This document shows, piece after piece, positions 19,413 through 28,211 of a stretch of DNA of 64,000 nucleotides. A program made the position numbers and the translations under genes. The stretch is from the NCBI RefSeq assembly GCF_008017445.1, contig NZ_VRSW01000001.1:682001-746000 (forward strand), read 5' to 3'. The stretch is from Microbacterium mitrae (lineage in GTDB: Bacteria; Actinomycetota; Actinomycetes; Actinomycetales; Microbacteriaceae). The first letter of the stretch is position 1. Each line of letters begins with the position of its first letter. Under the pieces are notes generated by a model that was not told the origin of the DNA, made no database searches, and saw nothing but the letters and a program-made list of their open reading frames with translations.

Positions 19413-20186
19413 GTGAGCCAGCCGCCTTTCTCTTCGCCGGACGACCAATTCCCGGCCACCGGTGCCGCCGCCGGGTCCCGCCCGACGTCACCCGAGGTTC
19501 CGCCGATCCCCCCGATGCCTACGGCGGCGCCCTCCGCAGGCGCGGGGCAGTACCGCGCCGAGCAGCAAAATCCCTGGCCCAGCGGCCCGGACTACTCGCA
19601 GCCGGCGACTCCCCCGCAGCAGAATGCCCCGAGCTATCAGCAAACCTCGCCCACCTGGGGCGGCGCCGGTGGCAATGCGGCGGCATGGGAACAGCAGCCA
19701 GGCCAGACCAGCCCATACGGCACGTACGCGACGCCGTATTCGCCGCCGCAGTACCCGCAGTACGGTCAGCAGCTGGGCGCGCCGCTTGGCGCTGGCAAGA
19801 AAACGCTCGGCGTTGTCGCCCTGATCTTTGGTCTCATCGCATCGTTCGGTAGCGCCCTGATGGCTTTTCTCACGGGTGGCCCTGCGGTGAAGCGTTTCGG
19901 CGAGTACGTGACTCAGTACGGCCCCATCGAGGATCCAGACCTCGAAGACATCGACCTCTCGTTCTTCGCGCCGGTACGTGACAGCATCCTGTGGGCCGAG
20001 GTGTCGATGTGGATCGGCTCGATCGCCGGAATCACGGCCATCGTGATCGGCATCATCGCGATCGCTCAGCGTAAGGGGCGCGCGCTCGGTGTTTTTGCCC
20101 TCATTCTGGGCATTCTTGGGCCGTTCATTTGGGCTGTCGGTCTGCTGCTCGGCGGCGCCGCAGCGGGCGCGCACTACCACTTCTAA
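19413..20186 (+). CDS. Proline-rich membrane protein, DUF4190-like
   Basis: 257 residues. The first 125 are disordered and rich in Pro, Gln, Tyr and Ser (including YSPPQYPQYGQQ). Then come two hydrophobic pairs: residues about 130-155 (TLGVVALIFGLIASFGSALM) and two near the C-terminus (IAGITAIVIGIIAIAQRKGR and ALILGILGPFIWAVG), resembling DUF4190 proteins, which often have tandem helices joined by a small-residue motif. Function unknown. The GTG start follows TAGTAT plus six bases and no ribosome site, so a leaderless transcript is likely. Ends before a strong hairpin. Confidence 0.75.
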   Translation: MSQPPFSSPDDQFPATGAAAGSRPTSPEVPPIPPMPTAAPSAGAGQYRAEQQNPWPSGPDYSQPATPPQQNAPSYQQTSPTWGGAGGNAAAWEQQPGQTSPYGTYATPYSPPQYPQYGQQLGAPLGAGKKTLGVVALIFGLIASFGSALMAFLTGGPAVKRFGEYVTQYGPIEDPDLEDIDLSFFAPVRDSILWAEVSMWIGSIAGITAIVIGIIAIAQRKGRALGVFALILGILGPFIWAVGLLLGGAAAGAHYHF

Positions 20187-20195
20187 GTGGAACAA

Positions 20196-20232
20196 CTGAG
20201 GGCCCGCCGTCTGGACGACGGCGGGCCCTCAG
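20196..20232. terminator. Bidirectional hairpin between the proline-rich gene and pth
   Basis: Perfect 16-bp stem (arm CTGAGGGCCCGCCGTC) with loop TGGAC lies between two convergent genes (stops at 20186 and 20269). The thymine run is weak (TGTTGTC), as is usual in this GC-rich group. Confidence 0.8.
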
Positions 20233-20268
20233 TGTTGTCACCGGGCGTCTCGGCACGTGAGGCCGGGG

Positions 20269-20853
20269 CTACGCGCGGGGCGCGTGAAACTTCTGTTGTG
20301 CGCTCAGCAGGCCCTCATCGCCGACCAGCTCGACGGCATCCGCCGCGTCGCCAACCAGCAACGGAAGTTGCGTGCGCTGCTCCCCCGAAAACGGTGAAAG
20401 TACCCAATCGGCCGGGTCTTGCCTGCCGGGCGGGCGACCGATCCCTACGCGCACGCGCAAGAACTCCGGGGTTCCGAGCGCCTTGGCGATGTCACGAACA
20501 CCGTTATGGCCGCCGTGACCGCCGCCGATTTTCATCTTGATGGTGTCAAACGGAATATCCAGCTCATCGTGCAACACGACGATATGGTCTGCGTCGACCC
20601 CGTAGAACTTTGCCAGACCGGCAACCGGGCCGCCCGACACATTCATGTATGAATTGGGCTTGGCCAAAATGAGTTTGGCTCCGCCCGGGCGAACCCAGGC
20701 CTCAGCCACTCGCGCGTTCGCCTTGTGTGCCTTGAAGCTCTCGCCTCGACGCCGCGCCAACTCATCCACCACCATCTGTCCGATGTTGTGACGGGTGTGC
20801 TCGTACTGCGCCCCGGGGTTTCCGAGCCCCACGACCAACCAGGTCTCAGCCAT
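20269..20853 (-). CDS. pth: Peptidyl-tRNA hydrolase
   Basis: 194 residues. Family motifs are present: [21 protein letters not shown] (with N12 and H22-type catalytic residues), [49 protein letters not shown] and [13 protein letters not shown]. The enzyme releases peptides from prematurely dropped tRNA. GGAGAG lies just upstream of the ATG. pth follows rplY on the same strand with a 73-base gap, the common bacterial arrangement. Confidence 0.96.
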   Translation of the reverse strand: MAETWLVVGLGNPGAQYEHTRHNIGQMVVDELARRRGESFKAHKANARVAEAWVRPGGAKLILAKPNSYMNVSGGPVAGLAKFYGVDADHIVVLHDELDIPFDTIKMKIGGGHGGHNGVRDIAKALGTPEFLRVRVGIGRPPGRQDPADWVLSPFSGEQRTQLPLLVGDAADAVELVGDEGLLSAQQKFHAPRA

Positions 20854-20926
20854 GTTCTCTCCTACGCAAACTCCCTAACGCAAACGAGGGGGCACGAAAA
20901 TCGCGCCCCCTCGCCTCGCGAGTGAA

Positions 20927-21538
20927 TTACTCGGCGGCAGCCTCTTCAGCTGCGGCTTCGGCAGCCTCTTCTGCTTCGGACTCTTCGCCCAGGTCAGCGG
21001 CGGCCGGAACCGAAACGCCGACGATGAGAACGTCGCCCTCAGCGGCAAGGGTTGCACCCTTGGGGAGCTTGAGGTCGGCAGCGTAAACGTGCTGGCCGTC
21101 TTCGAGACCCTCGATGTCAACCTCGATGTGCTCGGGGATGTGCGTTGCCTCAACCTCAAGGGCGATCGAAACCGCGTCAAGGTTTGCGATGGTGCCGGGA
21201 GCCGACTCGCCGACGACAACGACGGGAACGTCAACCTGGATCTTCTCGCCCTTCTTCACGACGAGGAGGTCGATGTGCTCGATGACCTGGTGAACCGGGT
21301 CCTTCTGCACGTCCTTAACCAGGGCCAGTTCTGCCCTGCCTGCAATGTCGAGGTCAAGCAGCGCGTTGGCCTTACGGATGAGCAGGCTCACCTGGTGGCC
21401 GGGCAGTGCGACGTGCTGCGGCTCCGTACCGTGGCCGTAGATCACGGCGGGGATCTTGCCAGCAGCGCGCAGGCGGCGTGCGAAGCCCTTGCCAAAGTTC
21501 TCGCGAACCTCTGCGACGACCTTGTTGTCTTCAGTCAT
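20927..21538 (-). CDS. rplY: 50S ribosomal protein L25/general stress protein Ctc
   Basis: 203 residues. The N-terminal L25 fold (EVRENFGKGFARRLRAAGKIPAVIYG; then HIDLLVVKKGEKIQVDVPV) binds 5S rRNA; the C-terminal TL5/CTC domain follows from about residue 100. The last 27 residues are almost all Glu and Ala, a common acidic tail in actinobacterial L25. AAGGAG precedes the ATG with correct spacing. A GCACAC-N7-GTGTGC hairpin lies immediately upstream of the ribosome site in the leader and could tune translation; that is speculation. Confidence 0.95.
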   Translation of the reverse strand: MTEDNKVVAEVRENFGKGFARRLRAAGKIPAVIYGHGTEPQHVALPGHQVSLLIRKANALLDLDIAGRAELALVKDVQKDPVHQVIEHIDLLVVKKGEKIQVDVPVVVVGESAPGTIANLDAVSIALEVEATHIPEHIEVDIEGLEDGQHVYAADLKLPKGATLAAEGDVLIVGVSVPAAADLGEESEAEEAAEAAAEEAAAE

Positions 21539-21739
21539 GTGAATCTCCTTGGGGCGCGCACACTCAAGTGGTGTGCGGTGGTCTGTGGGTATCGACTCAA
21601 ACGCAGACGCGTGAGGATTCCGTCAAGGAGCCACATCACCGCGTCGATCACGGATGCAAGCGCATCCCTCGCCGAGGTCGATTCCCTATGTTACCCGATC
21701 TCGCGGTAGCGTTAGACACATACGTTGAAGGAGGGTGCC

Positions 21740-21862
21740 ATGACGGGCGCTGAAGTCACTCACATCATCTTCTGGGGCATCCTCGCCCTGGCCGGCCTGG
21801 GCGCTGTCACGTGCTTCGGAGCCTTGTTCATGCTTGGCCGTGGCGGCTACAAGAAGCAGTAA
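21740..21862 (+). CDS. Small membrane protein, 40 residues
   Basis: A 40-residue open frame (ATG 21740, TAA 21860-21862). GAAGGAGGG sits five bases before the ATG, the strongest ribosome site in the area, and a hairpin with a T-rich tail starts 13 bases after the stop. Residues 8-33 (HIIFWGILALAGLGAVTCFG and onward) form one hydrophobic helix, followed by a basic tail (RGGYKKQ). That layout suggests a single-pass membrane protein with its C-terminus inside. No family recognised. It stands between rplY (divergent) and gnd. Confidence 0.75.
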   Translation: MTGAEVTHIIFWGILALAGLGAVTCFGALFMLGRGGYKKQ

Positions 21863-21874
21863 CTTTCAGACGAT

Positions 21875-21896
21875 GCGCTCGGCTCCGGCCGGGCGC
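21875..21896 (+). terminator. Rho-independent terminator after the 40-residue gene
   Basis: Eight-bp stem (GCGCTCGG with CCGGGCGC, one T-G pair), six-base loop, followed by TTTGTCGTTT. It ends the small membrane-protein transcript and separates it from gnd. Confidence 0.7.
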
Positions 21897-21985
21897 TTTG
21901 TCGTTTGCACGGCGTCATTTTCGCTCAGCATCACACCCACCGCGATACGCTGGCATCATCACCCACGACGTTTAGGAGCACACTC

Positions 21986-23446
21986 GTGACTGAATCCCTC
22001 GCCCACGCAAATATTGGCGTTGTCGGTCTTGCCGTAATGGGGTCAAATCTTGCGCGGAACCTCGCAAGCCGCGAGGGAAATACGGTGGCGGTTTTTAACC
22101 GCAGCTACGAGAAGACGGCAGATCTGATCGCCGAGCACCCGGAGGCCGGGTTTGTTCCCGCGCAGACCTACGAAGAGTTCGCAGCCTCGCTGCAGAAGCC
22201 GCGTACCGCGATCATCATGGTTAAAGCCGGAGCGGCAACCGACGCCGTGATCAATGCACTCGTCGAGGTATTCGAGCCTGGTGACATCATCGTTGACGGC
22301 GGCAACGCGTACTTCCCTGACACCATTCGCCGCGAAAAGGCCGTTCGCGAGACCGGCATCAACTTTGTCGGCGCCGGTATCTCCGGCGGCGAAGAGGGCG
22401 CCCTGCACGGCCCCTCGATCATGCCGGGCGGCTCAGATGAATCGTGGATCACGCTCGGCCCTATCCTGCGTTCCATCGCGGCAATCGCGCCGGAAGACGG
22501 TGAGCCGTGCGTCACCCACGTTGGGCACGACGGCGCCGGTCACTTCGTCAAGATGGTGCACAACGGCATCGAGTACGCCGATATGCAGCTCATTGCCGAG
22601 GCTTACGATCTGATTCGCCGCGGTACGGGCAAGTCCCCGGCCGAAATCGCCGACATCTTCGCCGAGTGGAACACCGGCGAACTGGAGTCGTACCTGATTG
22701 AGATCACCGCAGAGGTTCTGCGTCAGATCGACGCGTCAACCGGCAAGCCGTTGGTCGACGTCATCCTCGATCAGGCCGGAGCCAAGGGCACGGGAGCCTG
22801 GACCGTGCAGACGGCACTGTCGCTGGGCGTTCCGGTTTCTGGCATCGCGGAGGCGACGTTCGCTCGGTCGCTGTCGTCACACCCTGAGCAGCGCGACGTC
22901 GCCCAGACGTTGCCCGGCCCCGACGAAGAATTCACCGTCACCGACGGTGACGGTTTTATCGAAGACGTGCGCCGCGCACTCTACGCCTCCAAGATTGTGG
23001 CGTACTCGCAGGGCTTTGATGAGATTCGTGCGGGAGCTGCGGAGTACAACTGGAACATCGATCTCGCCGCAATCGCCAAGATCTGGCGCGCTGGCTGCAT
23101 TATTCGCGCACAGTTCCTCAACCGCATCGCCGACGCCTACGTTGAGAACGCTGAGCTGCCCGTCTTGATGACGGCGCCGTACTTCGTCGACGCGCTTACC
23201 CGCGGCCAGTCGGCGTGGCGCCGCGTGGTGGCGACGGCAGCCGCCGCCGGCATTCCGGCTCCGGCCTTCTCCTCCTCGCTCGCGTACTACGACGGCATTC
23301 GCGCCGATCGCCTGCCCGCCTCGCTGATCCAGGGACAGCGCGACTTCTTCGGTGCGCACACGTACAAGCGCATCGACCGCCCGGGCACCTTCCACACGCT
23401 GTGGTCAGGCGACCGCACCGAGGTCGAGGCCGAAGACACGCACTAA
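21986..23446 (+). CDS. gnd: 6-phosphogluconate dehydrogenase, decarboxylating
   Basis: 486 residues. The NADP-binding loop reads GLAVMGSNLARN, typical of 6PGDH, and the substrate-binding signature is VGAGISGGEEGALHGPSIMPGG with catalytic K near residue 185 in GHFVKMVHNGIEYADMQLI. The reaction oxidises 6-phosphogluconate to ribulose 5-phosphate and CO2, the second oxidative step of the pentose phosphate pathway. GTG at 21986 is chosen because TAGGAG lies seven bases upstream and the protein begins at the usual place; longer readings lack support. A long hairpin follows the stop. Confidence 0.96.
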   Translation: MTESLAHANIGVVGLAVMGSNLARNLASREGNTVAVFNRSYEKTADLIAEHPEAGFVPAQTYEEFAASLQKPRTAIIMVKAGAATDAVINALVEVFEPGDIIVDGGNAYFPDTIRREKAVRETGINFVGAGISGGEEGALHGPSIMPGGSDESWITLGPILRSIAAIAPEDGEPCVTHVGHDGAGHFVKMVHNGIEYADMQLIAEAYDLIRRGTGKSPAEIADIFAEWNTGELESYLIEITAEVLRQIDASTGKPLVDVILDQAGAKGTGAWTVQTALSLGVPVSGIAEATFARSLSSHPEQRDVAQTLPGPDEEFTVTDGDGFIEDVRRALYASKIVAYSQGFDEIRAGAAEYNWNIDLAAIAKIWRAGCIIRAQFLNRIADAYVENAELPVLMTAPYFVDALTRGQSAWRRVVATAAAAGIPAPAFSSSLAYYDGIRADRLPASLIQGQRDFFGAHTYKRIDRPGTFHTLWSGDRTEVEAEDTH

Positions 23447-23454
23447 TCCCTGCG

Positions 23455-23517
23455 AAACACATTCTGGTCGGCGAAACACGTGCTCCGCGCGTGTGTCTCG
23501 CCGACCAGAATGTGTTT
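23455..23517. repeat. Long, nearly perfect hairpin element downstream of gnd
   Basis: Outer stem of 20 bp (arm AAACACATTCTGGTCGGCGA), one mismatch, then seven further pairs (two wobble) around loop CTCCGCG; 63 bases in total. It begins eight bases past the gnd stop codon. GCGAAACAC appears twice in the left arm, 18 bases apart. It may be a terminator, or a copy of a REP- or MITE-like palindromic repeat. Only one copy is seen here. Confidence 0.7.
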
Positions 23518-23624
23518 GGCGCGATGGGTCGGTGCCTGCGCGGCGGGGCACGGCAGCACGATTTCACAGCGGACGCATAACTCACACCATAGAAAGCTCA
23601 TAGGAATAGCGGAACAATAGCTAC

Positions 23625-24350
23625 ATGAGCACCGCTACCGCCCTCACCCGCCCCGATGGTTCCGCCGTTCGCGTTCTCGTCGTCGATGACGAACAGATGC
23701 TGACCGATCTGCTGTCCATGGCGCTGCGCATGGAGGGTTGGGAGGTGCGTGCCGCCGGCTCCGGCCTTGAGGCTCTCACCGTTGCCCGCGAATTCACGCC
23801 TGATGCCATTGTGTTGGACGTGATGATGCCGGATCTCGACGGCATGGGTGTGCTTCGCCGCCTTCGCGACGCCGGCAACCTGGTTCCGGTGCTGTTTCTC
23901 ACCGCCAAGGATGCCGTCGGCGACCGCGTCGCCGGGCTCACCGCGGGCGGCGACGACTACGTCACGAAGCCCTTCAGCCTCGAAGAGGTGGTCGCGCGAC
24001 TGCGTGCCCTGATGCGGCGCAGCGGAACGGCAATGTCGGCGGAGGCAGACCCAGTGCTGCGCGTCGCCGATCTGTCGCTCAACGAAGACAGCCATGAGGT
24101 CGAGCGCGCTGGCACCTCGATCGAACTCACCGCCACTGAGTTCGAGCTGCTTCGATTCTTGATGCGAAATCAGCGTCGCGTGGTCTCCAAGGCGCAGATT
24201 CTTGATCGCGTGTGGAACTACGACTTCGGTGGGCGATCCAGCGTGGTTGAGCTCTACATTTCTTACCTGCGAAAGAAGATTGATTCACTCGGCGATCCGC
24301 TCATCAACACCGTTCGCGGCGTCGGCTACATGATCAAGGCACCGCAGTGA
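23625..24350 (+). CDS. OmpR-family response regulator
   Basis: 241 residues. Receiver domain at about 16-130: acidic pair D21-D22 (VVDDE), phosphoacceptor D65 (IVLDVMMPD), the conserved threonine in LFLTAKD and lysine in YVTKPF. OmpR-type winged helix from about 145 to 240 (ELTATEFELLRFLMRNQRRV, then VVELYISYLRKKID and TVRGVGYMI). It is co-transcribed with a sensor kinase whose GTG start overlaps its TGA. The family controls envelope or stress functions; the signal here is unknown, and the sequence does not allow a named orthologue. Confidence 0.93.
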   Translation: MSTATALTRPDGSAVRVLVVDDEQMLTDLLSMALRMEGWEVRAAGSGLEALTVAREFTPDAIVLDVMMPDLDGMGVLRRLRDAGNLVPVLFLTAKDAVGDRVAGLTAGGDDYVTKPFSLEEVVARLRALMRRSGTAMSAEADPVLRVADLSLNEDSHEVERAGTSIELTATEFELLRFLMRNQRRVVSKAQILDRVWNYDFGGRSSVVELYISYLRKKIDSLGDPLINTVRGVGYMIKAPQ

Positions 24351-25822
24351 CCTCACGCCCGTGGTCGTTACAGACACGGCTGACGACGGTTGTCATCAGC
24401 ATCGTTTCGGCGTTGCTGATCGTCGTCGCCGTGTTGACCGGGGCAATGCTCAACTCGGTCTTGGAAGACCAACTCACCACGCGCGTCTCCGAGTCGTCAC
24501 GACGCGCGCAGCCATGGATCGACGCCGCCATCCAAAACGAGGCGAACGATGCCTCCGCGGTGCTCACATTTGATGGAAAATCCTCCGGGCCCGGCAAGTT
24601 CTTGCAGCCGGGAACGCTCCTCATCCTTTACCTGGACTCCGAACTCACCGGCGCCTACCTCGACGCGGACAACGACGTCCAAGCCCTCAGCGCAGACCAG
24701 ATCGCACCGCTGGCTGGCACCGAGTTTCCGGTCGGAAAGCCCACCGACGTCACCGTCGCCGACGTCGGCACCTACCGCATCGTTGCCTTTCCGGTCGGCG
24801 ATGCGGTTGCGTTGATCGGACTCCCCCGCGCCGATGTGGATCGCACAATCGGCCTCATGCTGATCACGATCAGCGTGCTGACGCTGGGCGGCTTAATTCT
24901 GCTCGCGCTCGCCATTGGCGTCACCATTCGCACGTCGCTTCGCCCGTTGCGAGCCGTTGCCGCGACGGCCGGTCGTGTTGCCAAGCAGCAGCTCGATCAG
25001 GGAGAGGTCGCCATCACCGATCGCGTCGCGCCCGAACACGTCGATAATCATTCCGAAATCGGACAGGTGGGCAAGGCGCTCAACAGCATGCTCGATCACG
25101 TCGATGCCTCGCTTCGGGCGCGCGCCGCCAACGAAGAGAAGATGCGCCAATTCGTTGCCGACGCGAGTCACGAACTGCGCACGCCGCTCGCCTCGATCCG
25201 CGGGTACTCGGAGCTTTCGCTGCGCGATCCTTCGAACAGTGAGAACACCACCGCGGCGCTCGAGCGCATTCAGGCGCAATCCCTGCGCATGACGCGTTTG
25301 GTCGAAGATCTGCTTCTGCTGGCGCGCCTCGATGAGGGTCAAGAGTTGGTGCTGAGCCCCGTCGATCTCATTCCGTTGACCATCGAGTCATTGGCCGACG
25401 CGCAGGCCGCTGGCTCCGAGCACACCGGCGAGTGGTCAAGCGAACTCGACGAGCTTGTGGTGCTCGGTGACGCCGGGCGATTGCACCAGGTTGTGACCAA
25501 TCTGCTGGCCAACGCGCGAACCCACACGCCGGCAGGCACCCACATTGTGCTGTCTGTCGAACGCGACGGCAATGATGCCCTCGTGCGCGTTCACGACAAC
25601 GGCCCCGGCATCGCGCCCGATATTCAGCAAACGCTGTTTGAGCGCTTCGCGCGGGCCGACCGCTCGCGGGCACGCAATACCGGCGGCACGGGTCTCGGCC
25701 TGGCGATTGCGCAAGCCATTGCGATCGCCCACCAGGGTACCCTTTCGGTCGAAAGCGTTCCTGGTTCCACCACCTTCACCCTGCGCCTGCCCGCACTAAC
25801 CGCCGGTGCGCAGGGTCAGTAA
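24347..25822 (+). CDS. Sensor histidine kinase
   Basis: 491 residues. Membrane helices near 14-36 and 170-192 frame an extracytoplasmic region of about 130 residues with no known ligand motif. Then a HAMP segment (195-255), a DHp helix with phospho-acceptor H275 (DASHELRTPLASIR), and a HATPase_c domain with N box (TNLLANARTHTP), G1 (DNGPGIAP) and G2 (GTGLGLAIAQAI). It is the partner of the preceding response regulator (GTGA overlap). The 3' end overlaps the convergent NqrB-like gene by seven bases. Confidence 0.93.
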   Translation: MTSRPWSLQTRLTTVVISIVSALLIVVAVLTGAMLNSVLEDQLTTRVSESSRRAQPWIDAAIQNEANDASAVLTFDGKSSGPGKFLQPGTLLILYLDSELTGAYLDADNDVQALSADQIAPLAGTEFPVGKPTDVTVADVGTYRIVAFPVGDAVALIGLPRADVDRTIGLMLITISVLTLGGLILLALAIGVTIRTSLRPLRAVAATAGRVAKQQLDQGEVAITDRVAPEHVDNHSEIGQVGKALNSMLDHVDASLRARAANEEKMRQFVADASHELRTPLASIRGYSELSLRDPSNSENTTAALERIQAQSLRMTRLVEDLLLLARLDEGQELVLSPVDLIPLTIESLADAQAAGSEHTGEWSSELDELVVLGDAGRLHQVVTNLLANARTHTPAGTHIVLSVERDGNDALVRVHDNGPGIAPDIQQTLFERFARADRSRARNTGGTGLGLAIAQAIAIAHQGTLSVESVPGSTTFTLRLPALTAGAQGQ

Positions 25823-27357
25823 CCGGCGAACGCGTCGGTCTTCACGCTTGCCGCCTGAGCGAGCGCCGGCTGCAGATCGGCGATGAGGGCCGGCGGCCCA
25901 GAAACCAGCGCGTGGCGTGAGGATAGATCCGGAACCAGCCTCGCCAGCGATGCCGCGGTAAGACGCTCGCCCCCGGCCCACGTTTCGTTGGCCAACGGTG
26001 ACGGGTCATCGGGGGTGACAATAATGACCCGATGGTCGGCAAAGTCAGCGTGATAGGCCAATTCGGCCGCGGCAGAGGCAACATAAACCAGCACGATGTC
26101 ACGGTTCATGCCGCGCGCAGAAAGCTCGCGCACTTGCGATACAAACGGCGTGATGCCGATGCCCGCGGCGACCAGCAGGAGCGGCCCGCGCGCCGGCAAG
26201 GTGAAGTCACCCCACACGCCGGTAGAACGCAGTTTGGTGCCCACCGGAGCCGCGCCCAGGGCGCGTTTGAAGCTGGAACCACGCTCGGCGGGCGAGACAC
26301 GGTAGGCGATGCGCAGGCGCGGCAACTCTGATGGCGCCGAAACGATCGAGAATTCACGCCGGTTGCCACGCACATCGGTGTGCGGGTGCGCGACGGTGAG
26401 CTCAAGGTATTGCCCGGGAACGAACGACGCCGAAGCATCAGTCGTGAAGGTGACCTCACGCACGCGCGGGGTGAGGTCACGCGCATCCGTCAGGGTGAGT
26501 CGGCAGAGGTTTCGAGAACGAACCGCAAGCGCAAAGGCCACGATGTTGCCGATCAGGAGCGCACGGTCAGCGCCCAGGGAGATGCCGCCGATGGAGAGTG
26601 CGGGATAGCCCACAAATACCGCAACAACGGCCGCCACCAGCAGCTGCTGCCACAGCCGTGACGGCAGCGTCAGTGGTTCCGTCAGCATGAAGAACCCGAG
26701 AAAGAGGATCGGCGAAGACAGCAACACCTGGACTGCCACATCAGTCCACGCGACGGTGAGCCCCGCCTGAGCGTAGGCGATGAGGCTGGTGCCGATCGAT
26801 ACGGCCGTCGCCAACACGATGAAGGTCAACACGACGCGAATCTTTTCGGTGCGCCAGGCGACGGCGATGCCCAGCACGACCACGACCGCGGCAAGCCCCG
26901 GGGTGCCGACCCACCAGGCCGCGGGGCTCACGCCGATGATGGTCATGATGGCGGCGGCGACGGCAGCCGGGTTGAAGATGTGGCGCCCGCGCCACGCCAA
27001 AACCACCTTGCTTGCGGCGGCGACCGCGCCAGTCACGGCGAGCCACGCGAGGCCTGCAGGCTCCAGAGTCGGACGCATCACGAACACTAGAATCAACGCC
27101 GTGATCAGGGTCGACTCCCAACGCACCGCCGTGCGCGTCAGCCGGTGTGTAATGAGGTCGACGGCAAGCGCGCCGACGGCGATCGCCGCCAATGAGGCAA
27201 AAAGTTCCGCCGCCGAGAACGCGAGCGATCCGGTGAGGCTGAGCACCACGGCGATGACAAACAGCAGGCTGAGCGCGAGCACAACCTGCATATACATCGA
27301 GGTAACAGCAAGCAGTCGCAAGACTCTGGTGCGCATCGCGCGCAACGCGGCGTTCAT
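25816..27357 (-). CDS. NqrB/RnfD-like membrane protein fused to a ferredoxin-NADP reductase-type domain
   Basis: 513 residues. The first 300 or so contain about nine hydrophobic helices with the NqrB/RnfD pattern (HIFNPAAVAAAIMTI), a flavin-binding membrane subunit fold. From about residue 300 an FNR-type FAD/NAD domain follows: FVPGQYLELTV (FAD strand), RREFSIVSAPSE, LLLVAAGIGITPFVSQVREL and a C-terminal nucleotide loop. It should pass electrons between NAD(P)H and a membrane or extracytoplasmic flavin. Third gene of a unit with an FMN-binding lipoprotein and ApbE; the start is set by an ATGA overlap with apbE. Confidence 0.85.
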   Translation of the reverse strand: MNAALRAMRTRVLRLLAVTSMYMQVVLALSLLFVIAVVLSLTGSLAFSAAELFASLAAIAVGALAVDLITHRLTRTAVRWESTLITALILVFVMRPTLEPAGLAWLAVTGAVAAASKVVLAWRGRHIFNPAAVAAAIMTIIGVSPAAWWVGTPGLAAVVVVLGIAVAWRTEKIRVVLTFIVLATAVSIGTSLIAYAQAGLTVAWTDVAVQVLLSSPILFLGFFMLTEPLTLPSRLWQQLLVAAVVAVFVGYPALSIGGISLGADRALLIGNIVAFALAVRSRNLCRLTLTDARDLTPRVREVTFTTDASASFVPGQYLELTVAHPHTDVRGNRREFSIVSAPSELPRLRIAYRVSPAERGSSFKRALGAAPVGTKLRSTGVWGDFTLPARGPLLLVAAGIGITPFVSQVRELSARGMNRDIVLVYVASAAAELAYHADFADHRVIIVTPDDPSPLANETWAGGERLTAASLARLVPDLSSRHALVSGPPALIADLQPALAQAASVKTDAFAGY

Positions 27358-28211
27358 GTGAATAACTCTGCCGTACTCTGCGGCGAGTACTCTACCTGTC
27401 CGTTCGTTAACATTCGCACCCACTGCACGCCCCAGGCGTGCGCGAGTTCCGGGCCACCCTCGAAAAACAGCGCGGTAGTGACCGCATCGGCGGTGACCGC
27501 GTCGGGGGCCACCGCCCACGTAGCGGCGACCGTGCGCACCGGCTCCCCCGTGCGAGCATCGATCACATGGTGCAATCCGTTGCCCCACGCGCGACGGTTG
27601 GTGGCCGAGGCGCAGAGCGCTTGGTCTTGCACCGTGATCAGGCCGATGGCTTTTGTGGTGTCGTATGGGTGCTCAAGCCCAACGCGAATCGGCTTACCCC
27701 TGGTGGCAATGTCGCCCGAAGCGTCGACCGTCACATCCCCCTCCGTCCAGGCGGCGAGTGTCGCGATCGTGAGGTCGACGAGCTTACCCTTACCCATGGC
27801 GCCCACGTCCAGCGTCGCGGGGCGCGACAGGGCAAGAGAATCGCCCGTCCAGGCCACCAGCGTCTTCCAGTCGGCGGGTGCCGCGTGCGGCACGCCAACG
27901 GTGAGAGAAACTTGACCGTCGTACCCGAGCGCTGCCAGCGAGTCACCAACGAGCGGGTTGACGGAACCACCGGTTGCGTCCGAGAGCTGCTGGTACATCG
28001 ACATGAGTTGCGCGGTATCGGCAGGCGCATCGACAACACCGGCGCCGCGCGCCAACTGGCTGACGAGCGAATCGGGACGAAAGCGCGACCACTCACGATC
28101 GAACTCGTCGACCAGGCGGCGGGTTGCTTCTTTTGCCTCACCGGACAGCTCCGCCTCCGTCTCAATGTCCCACGCGGTTCCGATCGCATCGAATCGCCAG
28201 TGGGCAGACAT
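27354..28211 (-). CDS. apbE: FAD:protein FMN transferase ApbE
   Basis: 285 residues. ApbE features: FRPDSLVSQL with the early conserved region, DVGAMGKGKLVDL (the GKG flavin loop), VDASGDIATRGKP and HHVIDARTGEPV. ApbE moves FMN from FAD to a threonine or serine of a target protein outside the cytoplasm. The target is most likely the FMN-binding lipoprotein encoded immediately upstream, overlapping its stop by one base. No signal peptide is seen, unlike many Gram-negative ApbE proteins, so the flavin may be attached before export or by a different route. Confidence 0.9.
   Translation of the reverse strand: MSAHWRFDAIGTAWDIETEAELSGEAKEATRRLVDEFDREWSRFRPDSLVSQLARGAGVVDAPADTAQLMSMYQQLSDATGGSVNPLVGDSLAALGYDGQVSLTVGVPHAAPADWKTLVAWTGDSLALSRPATLDVGAMGKGKLVDLTIATLAAWTEGDVTVDASGDIATRGKPIRVGLEHPYDTTKAIGLITVQDQALCASATNRRAWGNGLHHVIDARTGEPVRTVAATWAVAPDAVTADAVTTALFFEGGPELAHAWGVQWVRMLTNGQVEYSPQSTAELFT

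Noticed and set aside
17744..19852. 702-residue plus-strand frame across mfd
   Set aside because: Antisense shadow of mfd, caused by codon bias in a GC-rich genome; no domain seen.
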